Shown: positions 43,004 to 54,825, counted from the stretch's first letter. The stretch is 64,000 nucleotides of DNA from Paguma larvata (GCA_030068075.1 CM057842.1:39208659-39272658), one strand, 5' to 3'. The notes: a model not told the origin generated them from the letters alone. Numbers and translations are program-made.

Positions 43004-44258
43004 AGATGTATTCTAAAGCCAGGTTAATACATTCCCTGGAACTGAATAGGATAGTTAGTACCTTGGTGCTCATGTGTGGGGGAAGGTTGTGAAAGGGGGA
43101 AGGAGATCTCTTTCTTTCTACAGCTTCCCAAAGGTGTCCCTGACCCAAATCATTGATCTGGTGGGAAGAGATGTTGAATTATGGAATTAGGTGCATACCA
43201 CGAATGAATTCACACCATAAATCCAAACTTTTGCCTTTGCCCTTTTAAAATGAAATCAATTCCCATGACGAACCTAAATGCTTCAGTCTTCATAAGCTGT
43301 ACTGTTGTTTTGCCATTTTGATCCTTACTGTTGGGATACTGATTTTGAACAATTAATTTCTAGCATTACTTTGCAAGAAAATCCATGAAGGAGCAGGTTC
43401 TGTCAAAACATTGCAGGAACGGAGAGGGATTATAAGCACCATTTTAGCAAACAGAGAATCATTTATTATTGAAACTCCAAGTCAGCAAAATGGACAGGTC
43501 ATGAGATGGAGAGTTGAATGTACATGCTCTAAATAGCTTTGTGACCTTAGATGGAGGGGGACTGGCCTGCATCCTCTCCCAGACTGCTTGGGAATAAAAG
43601 GATAAGGTATGAACATTATTGTATCCTTAAAACAGTAGTTCTGATTGATACTCAAAACTCTGCTTGACTACTTATGTCTAACTGTGAACACCTACGGTGG
43701 GGGGGGGGTTCCACTATGAAGGTAAAGTCTAATTAGCTTCTCCTATTTCCTTTAGATGCTATAAAATATTGGGAAGAGTTGATACAATTATTAGAATATG
43801 AACTATTCTCATAGCAGATGTGGGCATCCATACAGGAGATAATCCACCATCAGTTTCCATTCCTGGTAGTGTACACCTCCTCCCCAAGCCTGTGGGGCAG
43901 GGGGAGGGAGACTCCAGTATTCCTCATGCAATTAAAATTCATATGCTTTGAATCTGAATCATCTGAGGATTTTGTAGGTGGTGTTATGAAGAGGCTGTCT
44001 GACTCCCTCCCCTAACTGAAATACTTTTCTCGATTCTGACTTGTTTGTGTGCCTGAACTCATTCCTGTGTCTATTTGTGTAACACTAGCCCCTCATTCTC
44101 TCAGAGAAGGCTGAGCCATCATTTGGTCCACATGTCACACGCAGGGCTGAGACTTTTGATATATAATTTTAGACTTTTGATGCTATCATTTTATCCTTCA
44201 GTGAATTTATACTTATTTTTGGAGACATGTATTGACAAAACTTACAGAGGGTGGTGTT
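43004..44258. other. No gene or named repeat seen
   Basis: About 1.25 kb of mostly unique sequence with a G10 run at 43699-43708. The 65- and 68-codon frames at 43818 and 44075 are unsupported. Confidence 0.55.
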
Positions 44259-44272
44259 CTTCATGCACCTTT

Positions 44273-44447
44273 TTTTTTTAAGTTGATTTATTTGGACACA
44301 GAGAAAGAGACAGAGGGAATCCCAAGTGGGCTCCACACTGTCAGCATGGAGCTCAACATGGGGCTCGAACTCAGGGACCATGAGATCGTGACCTGAGCCT
44401 AAATCAAGCGTCGGATGCTTAGCCAACTGAGCCACCCAGGCGTGACT
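44273..44447 (-). repeat. SINEC_Fc-like SINE, short variant
   Basis: A reversed copy with AATCCCAAGTGGGCTCCACA. The middle is shortened. The TSD is CTTCATGCACCTTT (44259-44272) and CTTTATGTACCTTT (44448-44461). Confidence 0.94.
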
Positions 44448-44461
44448 CTTTATGTACCTTT

Positions 44462-45817
44462 AACTTTATGAGTATGCACTAGGTCACATTTTCATAGTTC
44501 ACTTGGAGACAAATTATTATAAGTATTACCTGTAATTATCTTAACAAATAATACCATCATATGGCATTTGTGTTAGAATTATTTACAGGAAAATATATTC
44601 CAATTTTTAAAAAATATTAACATATGCCACAATTCTGCTAAATCTACCTAGGCGTTTCCTCCTCAAGTTTTACTATACCAAGATACTCAAAAGTGTAGGT
44701 GCCTGAGGCCCCTCTTGATGTCCAAGAAGCTTTTCCACTCACTCAGATCCCTCTGGAAGTGAAGACACTGACACCTGCTAAAAGGAAGAGTCAAGAGAAG
44801 GGTGGGTGAAGCCTACAGATCAGAAAGCAAGCATAGAGGACCCAGAGACATCCTGAGGAAGTCGAGGCAAGACTTTAAAATAGGAAAGGAAACAAATGAC
44901 CTAGAGCTTGGCTAGGAATCCCAAAGCTAGACATTTTTGTCCAGTGAACAGGTGGCTGTCAGCTTCCTCTTGAAACACCCACTTCTGCAGGCAGGGTTTG
45001 CTAGCAAGAAGCAAAGGTTTGTATTCCCATGTGAGGACCTGCTCATTCCCGGAAGGGGGACTCCTTCAAGCAAAACGGTGTGTCATAGAGGAATGTGAGA
45101 AGTGGGGGGGGGGCGGAATTCAGCCTGAGGATTCTAAAATGCCTTCCCAAATTGAAATTGAAATTGAGCACGTGTGGCTCTCAGCCTCTTGCAAGCATGT
45201 GAGGACAACATCATATTAAAGGCAAACAAGCAACCTCCTTCGCTGCCATCTCAGGGCTGTGTACCATAAAGTCCGATCCAAAGCCTTTTTGGTTTCATTC
45301 GTAACTGTTAGACTCTCTTAAAGGTTTGGGCTCATTTGTTCAAAACGCCAGAGACTTGAAATAGAAGACGCTTTGAATCTTACTTAACCAAAAACACCCT
45401 CAAGTTTCTCCACTGGAGGGCACTAGTCGACAATATTACTCTCCCACCTTTTTCCTAGTCGTCTTTTTTTCCTCCCTAACTTGACCAAGAACTCTAAATA
45501 AAGTCCTGTTTCACAGATTAAATTGGAGCTGCTTTATCCTTCCATAATTCAGAATTTCAAAGACCGATTTTTTAGAATAATTGGAAATCACGACATTTCA
45601 TACTCATTTCTGGAATCAATATTTTTAGCCCAGTTCACATTAACCTAGGAAGGTTGCTCTCAGAAGACACAGCAGGGAAATATTCACTCATAATCGGTGG
45701 GCGATTCTTGTTTATCTGATGACTAGATCTCCATGATCTAACCACTGAAAATGTTCAGTTTATTAACATTTAAAGAAAGACCAAATCCAACATAGATATT
45801 TAAGTTCACTTTTAAAA
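44462..45817. other. No gene or named repeat seen
   Basis: About 1.35 kb, with a G10 run at 45104-45113 and a tandem AAATTG triple near 45152. The 73-codon frame at 44998-45219 crosses the G run and is not convincing. Confidence 0.55.
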
Positions 45818-45828
45818 TGTTATTTTCA

Positions 45829-46041
45829 GGGTGCCTGAGTGACTCAAGTCAGTTAAGCATCTGACTTTGGCTCAGGTTATCATCTCATGGTTCCTGAGTT
45901 CGAGCCCTGCGTCAGGCTCTGTGCTGACAGCTCAGAGCCTGGAGCCTACTTCAGGTTCTTTGTCTCCCTCTCTCTCTGCCCCTTCCCTGCTTGTACTCTG
46001 TCGCTCTTTCTCTTTCTCAAAAATAAATCAACATTAAAGAC
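45829..46041 (+). repeat. SINEC_Fc-like SINE, full length
   Basis: A complete copy with a perfect 11 bp TSD TGTTATTTTCA (45818-45828 and 46042-46052). Confidence 0.97.
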
Positions 46042-46052
46042 TGTTATTTTCA

Positions 46053-46669
46053 ACTTGTTTCAGAAATACTTTGAGAGATCTTGAACGATATACCTGAATA
46101 GACATTTCGCCCCTTGGGTTTGTCACCCGAGGTAGATCATTCATGTGCAGTAATGTTCTTACAGGAACAATCAATTATCAACAAATACTCTGTGCCTGCT
46201 CTGAACCCAGAAGAATCAGTTCTCCTGAGACTGTCTGCTGAAGGGAAGGTAGGCTGAAGAACCCACTTTGGAAGTCAAGTTACACAGATTTGTTTGTTCT
46301 CTTATTTTATTCTGCACCTCACCCCATTTTCTCAGATGTCTTTCTCTTTGTTTTGCATGTTATTTCTTTCTACCGGTCTTCTTAGAGATTGCTAGTTTTC
46401 TCTACTCACCGCCCTCTAAACTCCTAGAAGACTTGGACAGACTAAAATTGCCCACTGGGATCATTTGAGTCTCAAGAGTTTGCCAACATTTGGGTATTAA
46501 CCAGCAAAGGTGGCTGAAGACAGGGATTTGAGTATTATAGGCAGAGGCTTGTTTGCAAAGCGTTTGTTGACAACATTGGCTCTTATGTAACTCAATTTCC
46601 GCCTATGTGAGAAATTTCTCTGGGTCTACACTCAAGACCTTTGTCTTCGAACAAAAAAAAATTCTATCA
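46053..46669. other. No gene or named repeat seen
   Basis: Pyrimidine-rich unique sequence. The part from 46170 to 46470 might be heavily decayed L2 but lacks firm landmarks. Confidence 0.45.
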
Positions 46670-46790
46670 TCTCTCAAATACCTCACAGGGATGTTGTGAC
46701 ATTAAATTATGTTACATAATCAATGCCCGCAGAGTGCCAGGCACAGAGAGGCTCAATCAATATGAGTATCTTCTGTACCTTCCTGTTTCT
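46670..46790 (+). repeat. MIR 3' fragment
   Basis: TACCTCACAGGGATGTTGTG, GTGACATTAAATTATG, GAGTGCCAGGCACAGAG and GCTCAATCAATATGAG follow the MIR 3' half. Confidence 0.66.
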
Positions 46791-47189
46791 GTTTCCTTTT
46801 TCTCTTAGAGCCTAGAGCCAGATTTTATATCAATCAGAGCAACTGTGTTGACCAATTTCATAACTTATTTGCTTTCCTCTTCTCAAGCTTGCTATTTTCC
46901 TATGTATTTCTTCTCAAATGTATTTAAAAGAAAAGAAGTGAACCTAAATTTTAAAAAATCATCTAAATGCTTTGGGACAGAAAGAGCTATCTGAAAAATG
47001 AGCATAGGTAGTTCCTCCTGGGAAGTGATATTCCTGAATAGCCCCCAACTTTAGATATGTTTAATCTGAAACTGGGTTACCTCTTAATAATATTCTTCTA
47101 GGGATTTCTGTTGATAAGTTGGGGTAGAGGTAATATGTTGTGTTTGAAAACATACAAGCTCACAGTAGCACAAAACAGAATTCAAATAA
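46791..47189. other. No gene or named repeat seen
   Basis: Unique-looking sequence with no distinctive signal. Confidence 0.5.
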
Positions 47190-47370
47190 ATACTTGCTGT
47201 GGCATTTACTAGTTATGTAAACTTGGGTAGGAGAGAACTAGGAGTTTTCCCTCAGCTATGAAATGGGGATTAATAATCCTTAGCCAGTAGTATTGGTATG
47301 AAGATTAATGAAGATTATGAAAATAAATGTGTCCAATATCATATTGTTGCTGTTGTTACTCATCTAGATG
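47190..47370 (+). repeat. MIR remnant
   Basis: GGCATTTACTAGTTATGTAA, CTTGGGTAGG, CCCTCAGCTATGAAATGGGG and ATTAATGAAGATTATG follow MIR order. Confidence 0.7.
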
Positions 47371-47516
47371 GTTTCCTAAGGATCTTCTGATTGTGGAGAT
47401 TTTATAAATTAGATTGCACGAGGTAATAGGTTTTTGCTTGCGATACCTTACACAACTATGTAAGGCTCTGCTTCATCCAACTGCTCATCTCCCTGTCGGC
47501 ATACTCTACATTCTTT

Positions 47517-47728
47517 TTTCTTTTTAACGTTTATTTATTTTTCAGAGACATAGAGACAGAGCGTGAGCAGGGGAGGGGCAGAGAGAGAGGGAGACACAGA
47601 ATCCAAAGCAGACTCCAGGCTACGAGACATCAACACAGAGCCTGAAGCAGGGCTCGAACTCACAGACCGTGAGATCATGACCCGAGCTGAAGTCAGACGC
47701 CTAACCCACTGAGCCACCCAGGCACCCC
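47517..47728 (-). repeat. SINEC_Fc-like SINE, full length
   Basis: A reversed copy ending GCCACCCAGGCACCCC. The TSD is CTCTACATTCTTT (47504-47516) and CTCTACAATCTCT (47729-47741). Confidence 0.96.
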
Positions 47729-47799
47729 CTCTACAATCTCTTACACTAGTACTGCAGTTCACACCATTCCTGTGCATTGGAATCTACTCCACCATTCAC

Positions 47800-48110
47800 C
47801 CACCTCTTACCTATCCTGCAAGATCCAAATCATATCACGTTTCTATGAAGTGTCCTTGGAACAGAGCAAGAGGACCTGAGCTCTCTCTCCTTTAAATACT
47901 TATTGTTCTTAACTATTTCTTTGTCACTGGATATAGCTTCCCTGGTTCCCCAGAAACCAGGCTGGTTATTTAACTGGTTCTTGTTCATGACTCCAGTGAA
48001 GCATTTATCACAAGACTAAACTCCTTATGGGGAGATAGAGTCTCAGTGCATCAAATATCTAACTCCATGCTTAGCAGACAGTAGCCACTCAACAAATACT
48101 GTAGAAATCA
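47800..48110 (+). repeat. L2 3' region
   Basis: CACCTCTTACCTATCCTGCA, TATGAAGTGTCCTTGG, AGACTAAACTCCTTATGGGG, TCCATGCTTAGCAGACAGTA and GCCACTCAACAAATACTG follow the L2 3' end on the plus strand. Confidence 0.85.
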
Positions 48111-48469
48111 CTTAGAAGACCACTTATTTTGTGTTGGTAGTGTATTTTTGTACATTTTATGCTCTGATGAGAGACTTAAAAGTTCTTCGAAGTCAAGGAA
48201 GAATGGACTGACACCCCTGACGTAGACTTTTAAAAGAATTGATCTTGAATCTCATCAAACCTTTAGATTCAACCACAATTTATAGAAAATGCAAAGAATA
48301 GATGAACATGTTAATGACACCATGAGGTTGCAATCAGCAAAATCCCAATTGTGAGCTGTTTTACCATGGTAATAAGCAAACTACAGCCTGTTCCTTGCCT
48401 GTCTTTGTACACCACCAAGCTTAGGATGGTTTTACATTTTTAAAGCTTGGAAAAAAAGTAGACAAAGAA
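48111..48469. other. No gene or named repeat seen
   Basis: Unique-looking sequence with no distinctive signal. Confidence 0.5.
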
Positions 48470-48965
48470 TAAAATGTGACACAGATGGCTCCTCTAGAGG
48501 ATTATCGACCCAGTTTTTTTTTCCAAAAATAAATTGCAAAAAGATAACAGAGAGATTAACAGAGACCAAAGTCACAGATGAAATATTTACAATGAATTGA
48601 TTTCTGATTTAAACAAACTAAAATAGTAAAAGGAACATTCATAGCAATTATGATGCAATTGATATTTAATGATATTTAGATAGTTTACTGACAATATTTT
48701 TAGATGTGACAGTAGTTATGGTTTTTAAAAACAGTTCTTATCTTTTGGTATCCATCCTGAAATATTTATAGATCGTTCTGTGTGGGGATTTGCCACAGAG
48801 TAATAAACGGAGGAGGAAGTGAATTGGGTCATAGATATAACAAGATTGTCCATGAATTGGTAACTGTTATAACTGGATGACTGCTTCATGAGTGTTATTA
48901 TACTCTTCTACTTCTAAATATATTTGAAGTTTTATATGGTAAAAAGTTAAATAATAAAGAAATAA
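48470..48965 (+). repeat. Old LINE-like 3' end
   Basis: TTTTTAGATGTGACAGTAGT, GTTCTTATCTTTTGGTATCC, TGAAATATTTATAGATCGTT, GGGATTTGCCACAGAG, AACAAGATTGTCCATGAATT and a final AAGTTAAATAATAAAG reproduce the order of an ancient mammalian L1-type 3' end, which I cannot assign to a subfamily. Confidence 0.62.
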
Positions 48966-49039
48966 ACCAACAAAGCTTGGAGTTCCATCTAAAGCTGTTT
49001 ATAGTCAAAAGACCTCTCAAAGTACTTAGCTTTTTAATT

Positions 49040-49200
49040 TTTCCGATTTCAGTTTCCTTATCTCTAAAATGGAAATTAAAATGATGTCTATGTCATAGGT
49101 TATGGTGATGACTACATGAGGTACTGCATACACAGAGCTTAATTGATGCCTTGTGCATCATAAGCATGCAATTATTGCTTCATAGTGTTGTGGTTACTGA
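49040..49200 (+). repeat. MIR remnant
   Basis: TTTCAGTTTCCTTATCTCTA, AAATGGAAATTAAAATGATG and TATGTCATAGGTTATGGTG follow the MIR core. Confidence 0.76.
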
Positions 49201-49954
49201 TGTTGTTATTTTCTCACTACTTGTTGATATTTGTGGGTATTTGTTGATGAGATGGCAGAGGAGAGAATGACAATAGATCAAGTACTGGTATAGGTTTGGA
49301 TGGGTACAGAGAAGAGCAGCAGCACAAAGAAGATGTGGGGGCACTGCAGAGTCCCCAGTAACCTGTATGTTGCAATGGCTACTGTGGACTGAGGTGTGTT
49401 AGACCTTGGATTTGGTGTGATGTGGACTGTCTGGCCAGGCCCTCAGCTATTCCTCCAGAATACTATCTTAGAATCTGAAGGTCGGGGAGTGAGTAATACA
49501 ATCCAATACTTACACCAAACCTTAAAGCCATTTCTGAAGCTCTGCTTCATAATAATTTTCTGTCACTGATGAGAAGTGCTTTGCCAAATAAACACTGCCT
49601 AATACAGGCTTAAGAGGAAAACAACTTTAAAAATATTGATTTATTAAATCCTCATTGAATATCACCATGTCATGGAGGCAATATACCACAGTGATTTATG
49701 GCAACCCTATCCATAGTCCTGATCTTTGAAGAGATGAAGAGCTTGCCCCAGAATGAAAATCCACATATTGCTACTTTCATTGAAAAAGTTTTGCTGTTGA
49801 AAAAACAAAAAGAAAGAAAGAAAAGTAAACATTATGCTTAGTGACAGAGTTAATTTGCTTTCTGGTACAAGTTTCTCATGTTTGCAGTCTGGAACCAGTC
49901 TGGTAACCAGTCTGGTAATGTGTGCATGATCCACATTTCTGAGTCAACTAGTTT
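49201..49954. other. No gene or named repeat seen
   Basis: Unique-looking sequence. The reverse frame 49707-49934 is unsupported and the 116-codon frame 49850-50200 largely translates MER20. Confidence 0.55.
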
Positions 49955-50190
49955 AGTGTAGTGGTACTTAATGGGGGGATATTTTTCAAACTGCTCCCCA
50001 CTCCCAGCCCCCGAAGTCATTTGGCAATATCTGGAGACATTTATGGTTGTCTGAATGGGAAGGGTGCTGCTGGTATTTAGTGGGTAGAAACCAGCAATTC
50101 TACTAAATATCCTACAGTGTACAGAATAGACCCTACGACAAAGAATTATCTGGACCAAAGTGCTAAGTGTGCCAAGGCTGAGAAACTCTT
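49955..50190 (-). repeat. MER20 (hAT-Charlie) element
   Basis: TAGTGTAGTGGTACTTAATG, GTCATTTGGCAATATCTGGA, GACATTTATGGTTGTCTGAA, TATTTAGTGGGTAGAAACCA, AAATATCCTACAGTGTACAG and GAATTATCTGGACCAAAGTG match MER20 in reverse along its full length. Confidence 0.92.
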
Positions 50191-50192
50191 TT

Positions 50193-50330
50193 AAGAGCAT
50201 GGCTTTAGAATCAGACAGAGGTGGGACTCAAACTCCTGCCTTGCCACTGACTCCGTGTGGGACCTTTAGTACAATGTTTTGTCCCTGTAAGCACCAGTTA
50301 CTTCTACAAAGCATTGAGCTGACAGTGCTG
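50193..50330 (+). repeat. MIR head and core
   Basis: AAGAGCATGGCTTTAGAATC, AGACAGAGGTGGGACTCAAA, GCCTTGCCACTGACTC and GTGTGGGACCTTTAG align to the tRNA-derived MIR head. It abuts the MER20 at 49955-50190. Confidence 0.78.
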
Positions 50331-52102
50331 TTGTCCAAAACGAGTGGGCAAATGCAGATAGACTCTTTGACGTAGACCCAGAGAAAAGCAAATGCTCATG
50401 GAGAGCAGATATAATTATACTTTTTAGACACAGCTGTTATCCTGGTGACCCACGAATTGTCCAAGGATTCACTAGCTTAAAAGCCAAGGTATCAGTTTTT
50501 TGGTTTTGTTTTTTCCTTCTCCCTCTCGGTCGCCCACTCCTCCTTTCCTTCTTTCCTTTCTTTTTTGGATTAAAAAAATGCAATAGGTTCTTTGTAAACT
50601 TTTAGGTTGAGGGCCTAAAATGTAAATGTGTTTCATTTCTTGTTGAAGAGGAATGCAAAACAAAATAAAACAAAACCCCGAGTTTGATTCCATAAAAGAT
50701 AAACCTTATTGTCAGAAAGAGCCACTCCATAGACAGAGCTGGAAAATTCGTTTGAAATTCCTCTTTTGTCCCTTAGGATGAAGTATGATGCATGCCCGGG
50801 AGCTTAATGGTTTACAAGTTGGGACTCCCACTGTGTCTTTTTTTGCTGGTGATTTTATGATTCTCCTACACACAACATGATGGATTCTTGAGTATCCAGA
50901 GCTTTGAATCTATACTTTTTTTTTCAGCTTGAATGAAACCCTTCAAGGCAGAGCTGTGAAGATGTGGTTCTTAAATAAAATATTTTTCTACTGTGCTAAT
51001 AATTCACACATTCTCCACATTTCTCTTCTGTACTCAGGGTCAGTGGGATACATCCATTTTTCTTAATTCTATCTGGCCTGTTTTTCTCTGGCTTCCAACA
51101 GCTTTTTATGAAAGCACAGCATGGGTTATCCAGGTGCTGGTATTCAGGGAGGGTGCAGAATTATGGAGGGGGAGGGGACGCTTTCTTATTCTTTTCCCAT
51201 TACGCCATTAACAATGACCTTATAATGATTTGAAAACTCCTTGTAAGTGACCTGATATGAAATATTGCATTACAAATCCACATAGGAGACACAATTCAAA
51301 CAATAGAAGCAATAACACACTTTCATCCTACCTCTAAGTTATAATGAAATGTACTTACTGAGAGCCAGCATATTTTTTTCCCAACTAGAGAAGCCATGTG
51401 CTTGCTGGATTGCTAAATTTCTATAGAGTTGACGGTCTTCTTTAAAAAAAAAAAAACTAGATATTTGGATTTCTGGGTCAGGTGGACAGATGGCAGTGTC
51501 AGAAGTGAAAACAGTACAAATTTCAAATGTGAGTATGTGATTTCATTTATGTACATGTGCCACCATGGTCTACTACTACCAGATGGGCGGTCAAGTCAGC
51601 AACAAGAGTGACACCTATTTAAACCTTCAGCTTTCCATAAGACCTTTGGACAATATGATGTGACTCACCTAATATTATGCTTTAAAGTACAAAAATTGTA
51701 TTTGAGTAAATGAGTAAATAGTTTCAAACTGGCATATTAAAAAAATTACTTTGTAGATTCCAGTCATTATAAGACTCTCCAAACACGATCTAATGCCTAT
51801 TTTTCTTAACATATTTGTTGTTTCTTACAGCTTTGACATTAAAACCACAGGGAGTTGGAAGAATTGGGGGCTCTTCCTTCTGAACTCTCATCTACTATGG
51901 CTAAGTGATTTCATTTAGTTTTTATGGCCTATGTTTTTGAGTGTCTCTTGTAGAGAATATCCTTCTCCTTTTCTTCCTGTGTTTCTCCCTGGTCTTCTCA
52001 AGCAAGAAATGCTTCTTTCTCTTCCTGTTCCTTTCTTGTTCTGTTGGTGAATGTGGATGAAGGTCACTGCTTATGTCCTGCCTGGAGTTTGATTTTTTTT
52101 TT
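50331..52102. other. No gene or named repeat seen
   Basis: About 1.8 kb free of recognisable transposons, with a CT-rich stretch at 50513-50567 and a poly(A) at 51442-51454. A donor-like AAAT|GTGAGT at 51526-51533 has no adequate acceptor upstream. Confidence 0.5.
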
Positions 52103-52112
52103 TAAAGATTCA

Positions 52113-52301
52113 TTTTTTTTTAAGTTTATTTATTTATTGAGAGAGACAGAGGCAGAGAATGAGGGAGAGAGAGAATCCCAAGCAGGCTCCACGTTGTCAG
52201 TGCAGAGCCCGATGTGGGGCTCAAACTCAGGAACCATGTGATCACGACCTGAGCCAAAACCAAGAGTTGGACAATTAACCAATTGAGCCACCTAGGGCCC
52301 C
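52113..52301 (-). repeat. SINEC_Fc-like SINE, short variant
   Basis: A reversed copy with GAATCCCAAGCAGGCTCCAC and a head ending GAGCCACCTAGGGCCCC. GATTCATT occurs at each side (from 52107 and from 52303), a short TSD. Confidence 0.93.
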
Positions 52302-52577
52302 TGATTCATTCTGTCTCAAGACTGTACCAAGTGTTGTGTGCTCTCCTTTCTGCTCAGGCCACTGTGTTGGAGCCTCACCAGGCGAGGGCTCACCACCACC
52401 TCCAGCTGCCATGTCTGAGACTGATTGGGCACAATCTATTCCAGAGGCCTATTGTAGGAAAGCCCATTTTGGCCTTGGATCTGAACTACCTTTTCCAGGA
52501 AGTCCAGCTTTATCACTCATAAAAATAATCACAGGAACTCTATTTCTGGGTCAGTTTCCCAATTGACTTAGTATTTG
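52302..52577. other. No gene seen between two SINEs
   Basis: Frames 52283-52522 and 52336-52566 overlap in different phases and include SINE sequence; neither is supported. Confidence 0.55.
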
Positions 52578-52608
52578 TAAATTTCCTTTTTTTAAATATT
52601 TATTCATT

Positions 52609-52651
<43 letters not shown>

Positions 52652-52813
52652 ATGAATGGGGAAGGGGCAGAGAGAGAGGGAGGCACAGAATCTGAAGCAG
52701 GCTCCAGGCTCTGAGCTGTCAGCGCAGAGCCCGACGTGGGGCTTGAACTCACGAAGAGATCATGACACGAGCCAAAGTCGGATGCTCAACCGACTGAGCC
52801 ACCCAGGTGCCCC
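52578..52813 (-). repeat. SINEC_Fc-like SINE with expanded (GA)n
   Basis: A reversed full-length copy in which the GAGA segment has grown to about 39 bases (52612-52650). The 19 bp TSD CCAATTGACTTAGTATTTG (52559-52577) and its one-mismatch partner at 52814-52832 show a recent insertion. Confidence 0.97.
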
Positions 52814-52959
52814 CCAATTGACTTAATATTTGGAGGGGAGTAGTGATAAGTGGTTTGGTTTCCTAAAATCAGAATATCTTCTTAAAGATCTTAGTACAGT
52901 TTATTTCTTGTGCCATAGATCTCCAAGTCTTGTAATATGGTTAAAAAAATCAATACTTT

Positions 52960-53270
52960 TCATTCATCATTTATTATAATTATCTATAAGGACTTACTAA
53001 GGCCCAGGAAATATGTTAAATTACCTAGGATGACACATTTAAGTCATGGATCAAGTCATCCAAAAACTTCAATCTCCTAAGGGATTTAAAATACATATGT
53101 TGACAAAAAGAATGCAAAATTTTTTAAAAAGTAAATTAAGACAGGCATGGGGACATCAGAAAATGGGCCCTAACTTCTATCTGGAAGGGCAAGAAGTCTT
53201 TTAGAGAGAGATGGGATTCATTTATGTTAGAGATGCAGATAAAGGAATAATGATTTAAAAGAAAAAAGGT
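52960..53270 (-). repeat. Possible L2 remnant
   Basis: TCATTCATCATTTATTATAA, AGGCCCAGGAAATATG, AACTTCAATCTCCTAAGGG and GGGCAAGAAGTCTTTTAGAG vaguely follow the reversed L2 3' end. Similar purine-rich text resumes after the SINE. Confidence 0.42.
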
Positions 53271-53485
53271 GGAGTGTCTGGGGGGCTCAGATGGTTAAGC
53301 ATCCAAGTCTTGATTTTGTCTCAGGTCATGATCCCACAGTTCATGAGTCTGAGTCCCATGTCTCTGCACTGACATGTGGAGCCTGCTTGGGATTCTCTCT
53401 CTCTGCCCCTCCTCTGCTCATTCTCTCTCTCTCAAAATAAAAAAATAAAAAATAAAAAATAAAAAATAAAAAAACTTAAAAAAAA
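53271..53485 (+). repeat. SINEC_Fc-like SINE with AAAAAT-repeat tail
   Basis: A short-variant copy whose tail has become about five AAAAAT units (53443-53474). It is the last young SINE in the window; none follows in the remaining 10.5 kb. Confidence 0.94.
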
Positions 53486-53924
53486 GGCTTTAGTGGTAGT
53501 TGGAACAATGAGTATGCACGTGTGAAGAAGGAAAACATGGCTTATTAGGGGAATATTCCTCTAGTGCAATGTGAGGAGATGTGGTAGGAAAGGTCACCGA
53601 AGCGTGGCACAGGAGGTGTAAACTGATAAGCAGCTGTATTCCAGGATGGAGAGTAGGTGGCGGAATAGTTCTGGAAGCTAGAGAAGAGAAACGATATTCC
53701 TTCAGTGTTTCGTCTTTCGGCAAGTTCCGATTACGGTATCAGTGCTCTTTGTCACTAAAGAGAAAACTCCTGGGATTTTTACAAAGCTAAAAACAAGTTT
53801 GCAGTTCCTCATTAAAACAACAACAACAACAACAACAACAAGAGACAAAAACAACTCCAGCATGGGAAGGAAGTTTAGATAGTGTTCTGGGCACACAGAA
53901 TTTCTCCTTCACTCTGGTTATCAA
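53486..53924. other. No gene seen
   Basis: Possibly more decayed L2 on the left. A (CAA)n tract lies at 53816-53841. Frames on both strands are unsupported. Confidence 0.45.
53816..53841. repeat. (CAA)n microsatellite
   Basis: About eight CAA units. Confidence 0.95.
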
Positions 53925-54245
53925 TCCCTAACAGTCAGAATACGGTGGATTATGCTGCAGTAATACCAACTCCTAAATCTCAGTGGCTTAGGGAAACAAA
54001 AAAATTAGTTGTTATTGACACCAGATGTCCACTGAAGGTGAACAGAGAGGTTCTGCCTGGCAGGAGAATTTCAGAGATGTGAGAACTGACGATTAAGTTT
54101 TTCCATATAGAAATAAGAGGTTGTCTTGGCTTACATTTCATTGGCCAAAGCAAGCTTCGTGAAAAGGACAGGAAAATGCAATCCGTTCTTGTGCCGAAAC
54201 AATGGAGAATGGTTCCAATGTCTGCTACAGTCGCTTTGTGTGGCT
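53925..54245 (-). repeat. Ancient LTR-like repeat, reversed
   Basis: GGATTATGCTGCAGTAATAC, AAATCTCAGTGGCTTAGGG, CACCAGATGTCCACTGAAGG and CATTTCATTGGCCAAAGCAA give the reversed order of the family seen at 10128-10450. The subfamily name is uncertain. Confidence 0.6.
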
Positions 54246-54299
54246 ACAAGAGTACATCCTAATTTTAGTACTATTATCCATAATCCTCTAAAATATTCC

Positions 54300-54430
54300 C
54301 AATGATTGTTTCACTCACTGAGTGTTTAATGGGTGCCAGGTACTGTGCTAGCTATTTCACGTGAACTTTCTCTTTGAATTCCTACAAAACTTCTCTGACG
54401 TTGGTTTTAGTTCTTTTACTTGCTGTGCAA
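54300..54430 (-). repeat. MIR remnant
   Basis: GTGTTTAATGGGTGCCAGGT, ACTGTGCTAGCTATTTCACG and GAATTCCTACAAAACTTCTC follow reversed MIR. Confidence 0.6.
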
Positions 54431-54589
54431 TTCCCGGCTTTTGCATTCTTCCTCCCAGGATGCATAAGGCTGCCTCAGAATGATCATTAGATGCAGTTTT
54501 TCAGGAGATTCTGAAAGATTACTGGATGAACCAGGAAAGACAGATACTGGACCTCCAGCTGCTGTTGCTGCTACCACCATGGCCACCAT
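54431..54589. other. No gene seen
   Basis: Unique-looking gap between two MIR elements. It contains a GCTGTTGCTGCTACCACCAT run that gives alanine/valine-rich translations but no gene. Confidence 0.5.
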
Positions 54590-54825
54590 GTGCGGATACA
54601 TGAATCCTCATATTTACTGAACACTCTCTACGTGCCAGACAGGGTTCTCTAAACCTGTGAGGCAGGTACTATTATTTTGCCTATTTTATGAATGGGAAAC
54701 CGAGGTTCAGAGAGATTGTATTATGGCCCAAGATCACACAGCTAGCAAGTGGCAGAGATGGGAATTCGACTTGAGTCCAGCCTACACCAGAGCTGATATT
54801 TTTAACAACCATGCTATACTACTAA
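54590..54825 (-). repeat. MIR, nearly full length
   Basis: The best-preserved MIR here: CATATTTACTGAACACTCTC, ACGTGCCAGACAGGG, TGAGGCAGGTACTATTATTT, CGAGGTTCAGAGAGATTG, AGATCACACAGCTAGCAAGT and GGCAGAGATGGGAATTCGAC in reversed MIR order. The 85-codon frame across it is incidental. Confidence 0.92.

Noticed and set aside
43696..43708. G10 run, with a similar one at 45104-45113, considered as a G-quadruplex
   Set aside because: Each is a single homopolymer run without three further G tracts at suitable spacing.
51420..51540. Possible exon ending at the donor-like AAAT|GTGAGT
   Set aside because: The only upstream AG follows a poly(A) run rather than a pyrimidine tract, and the enclosed frame has no recognisable protein similarity.
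52283..52566. Two overlapping proline-containing frames between SINEs
   Set aside because: They overlap in different phases, one starts within a SINE, and neither has a domain or splice support.
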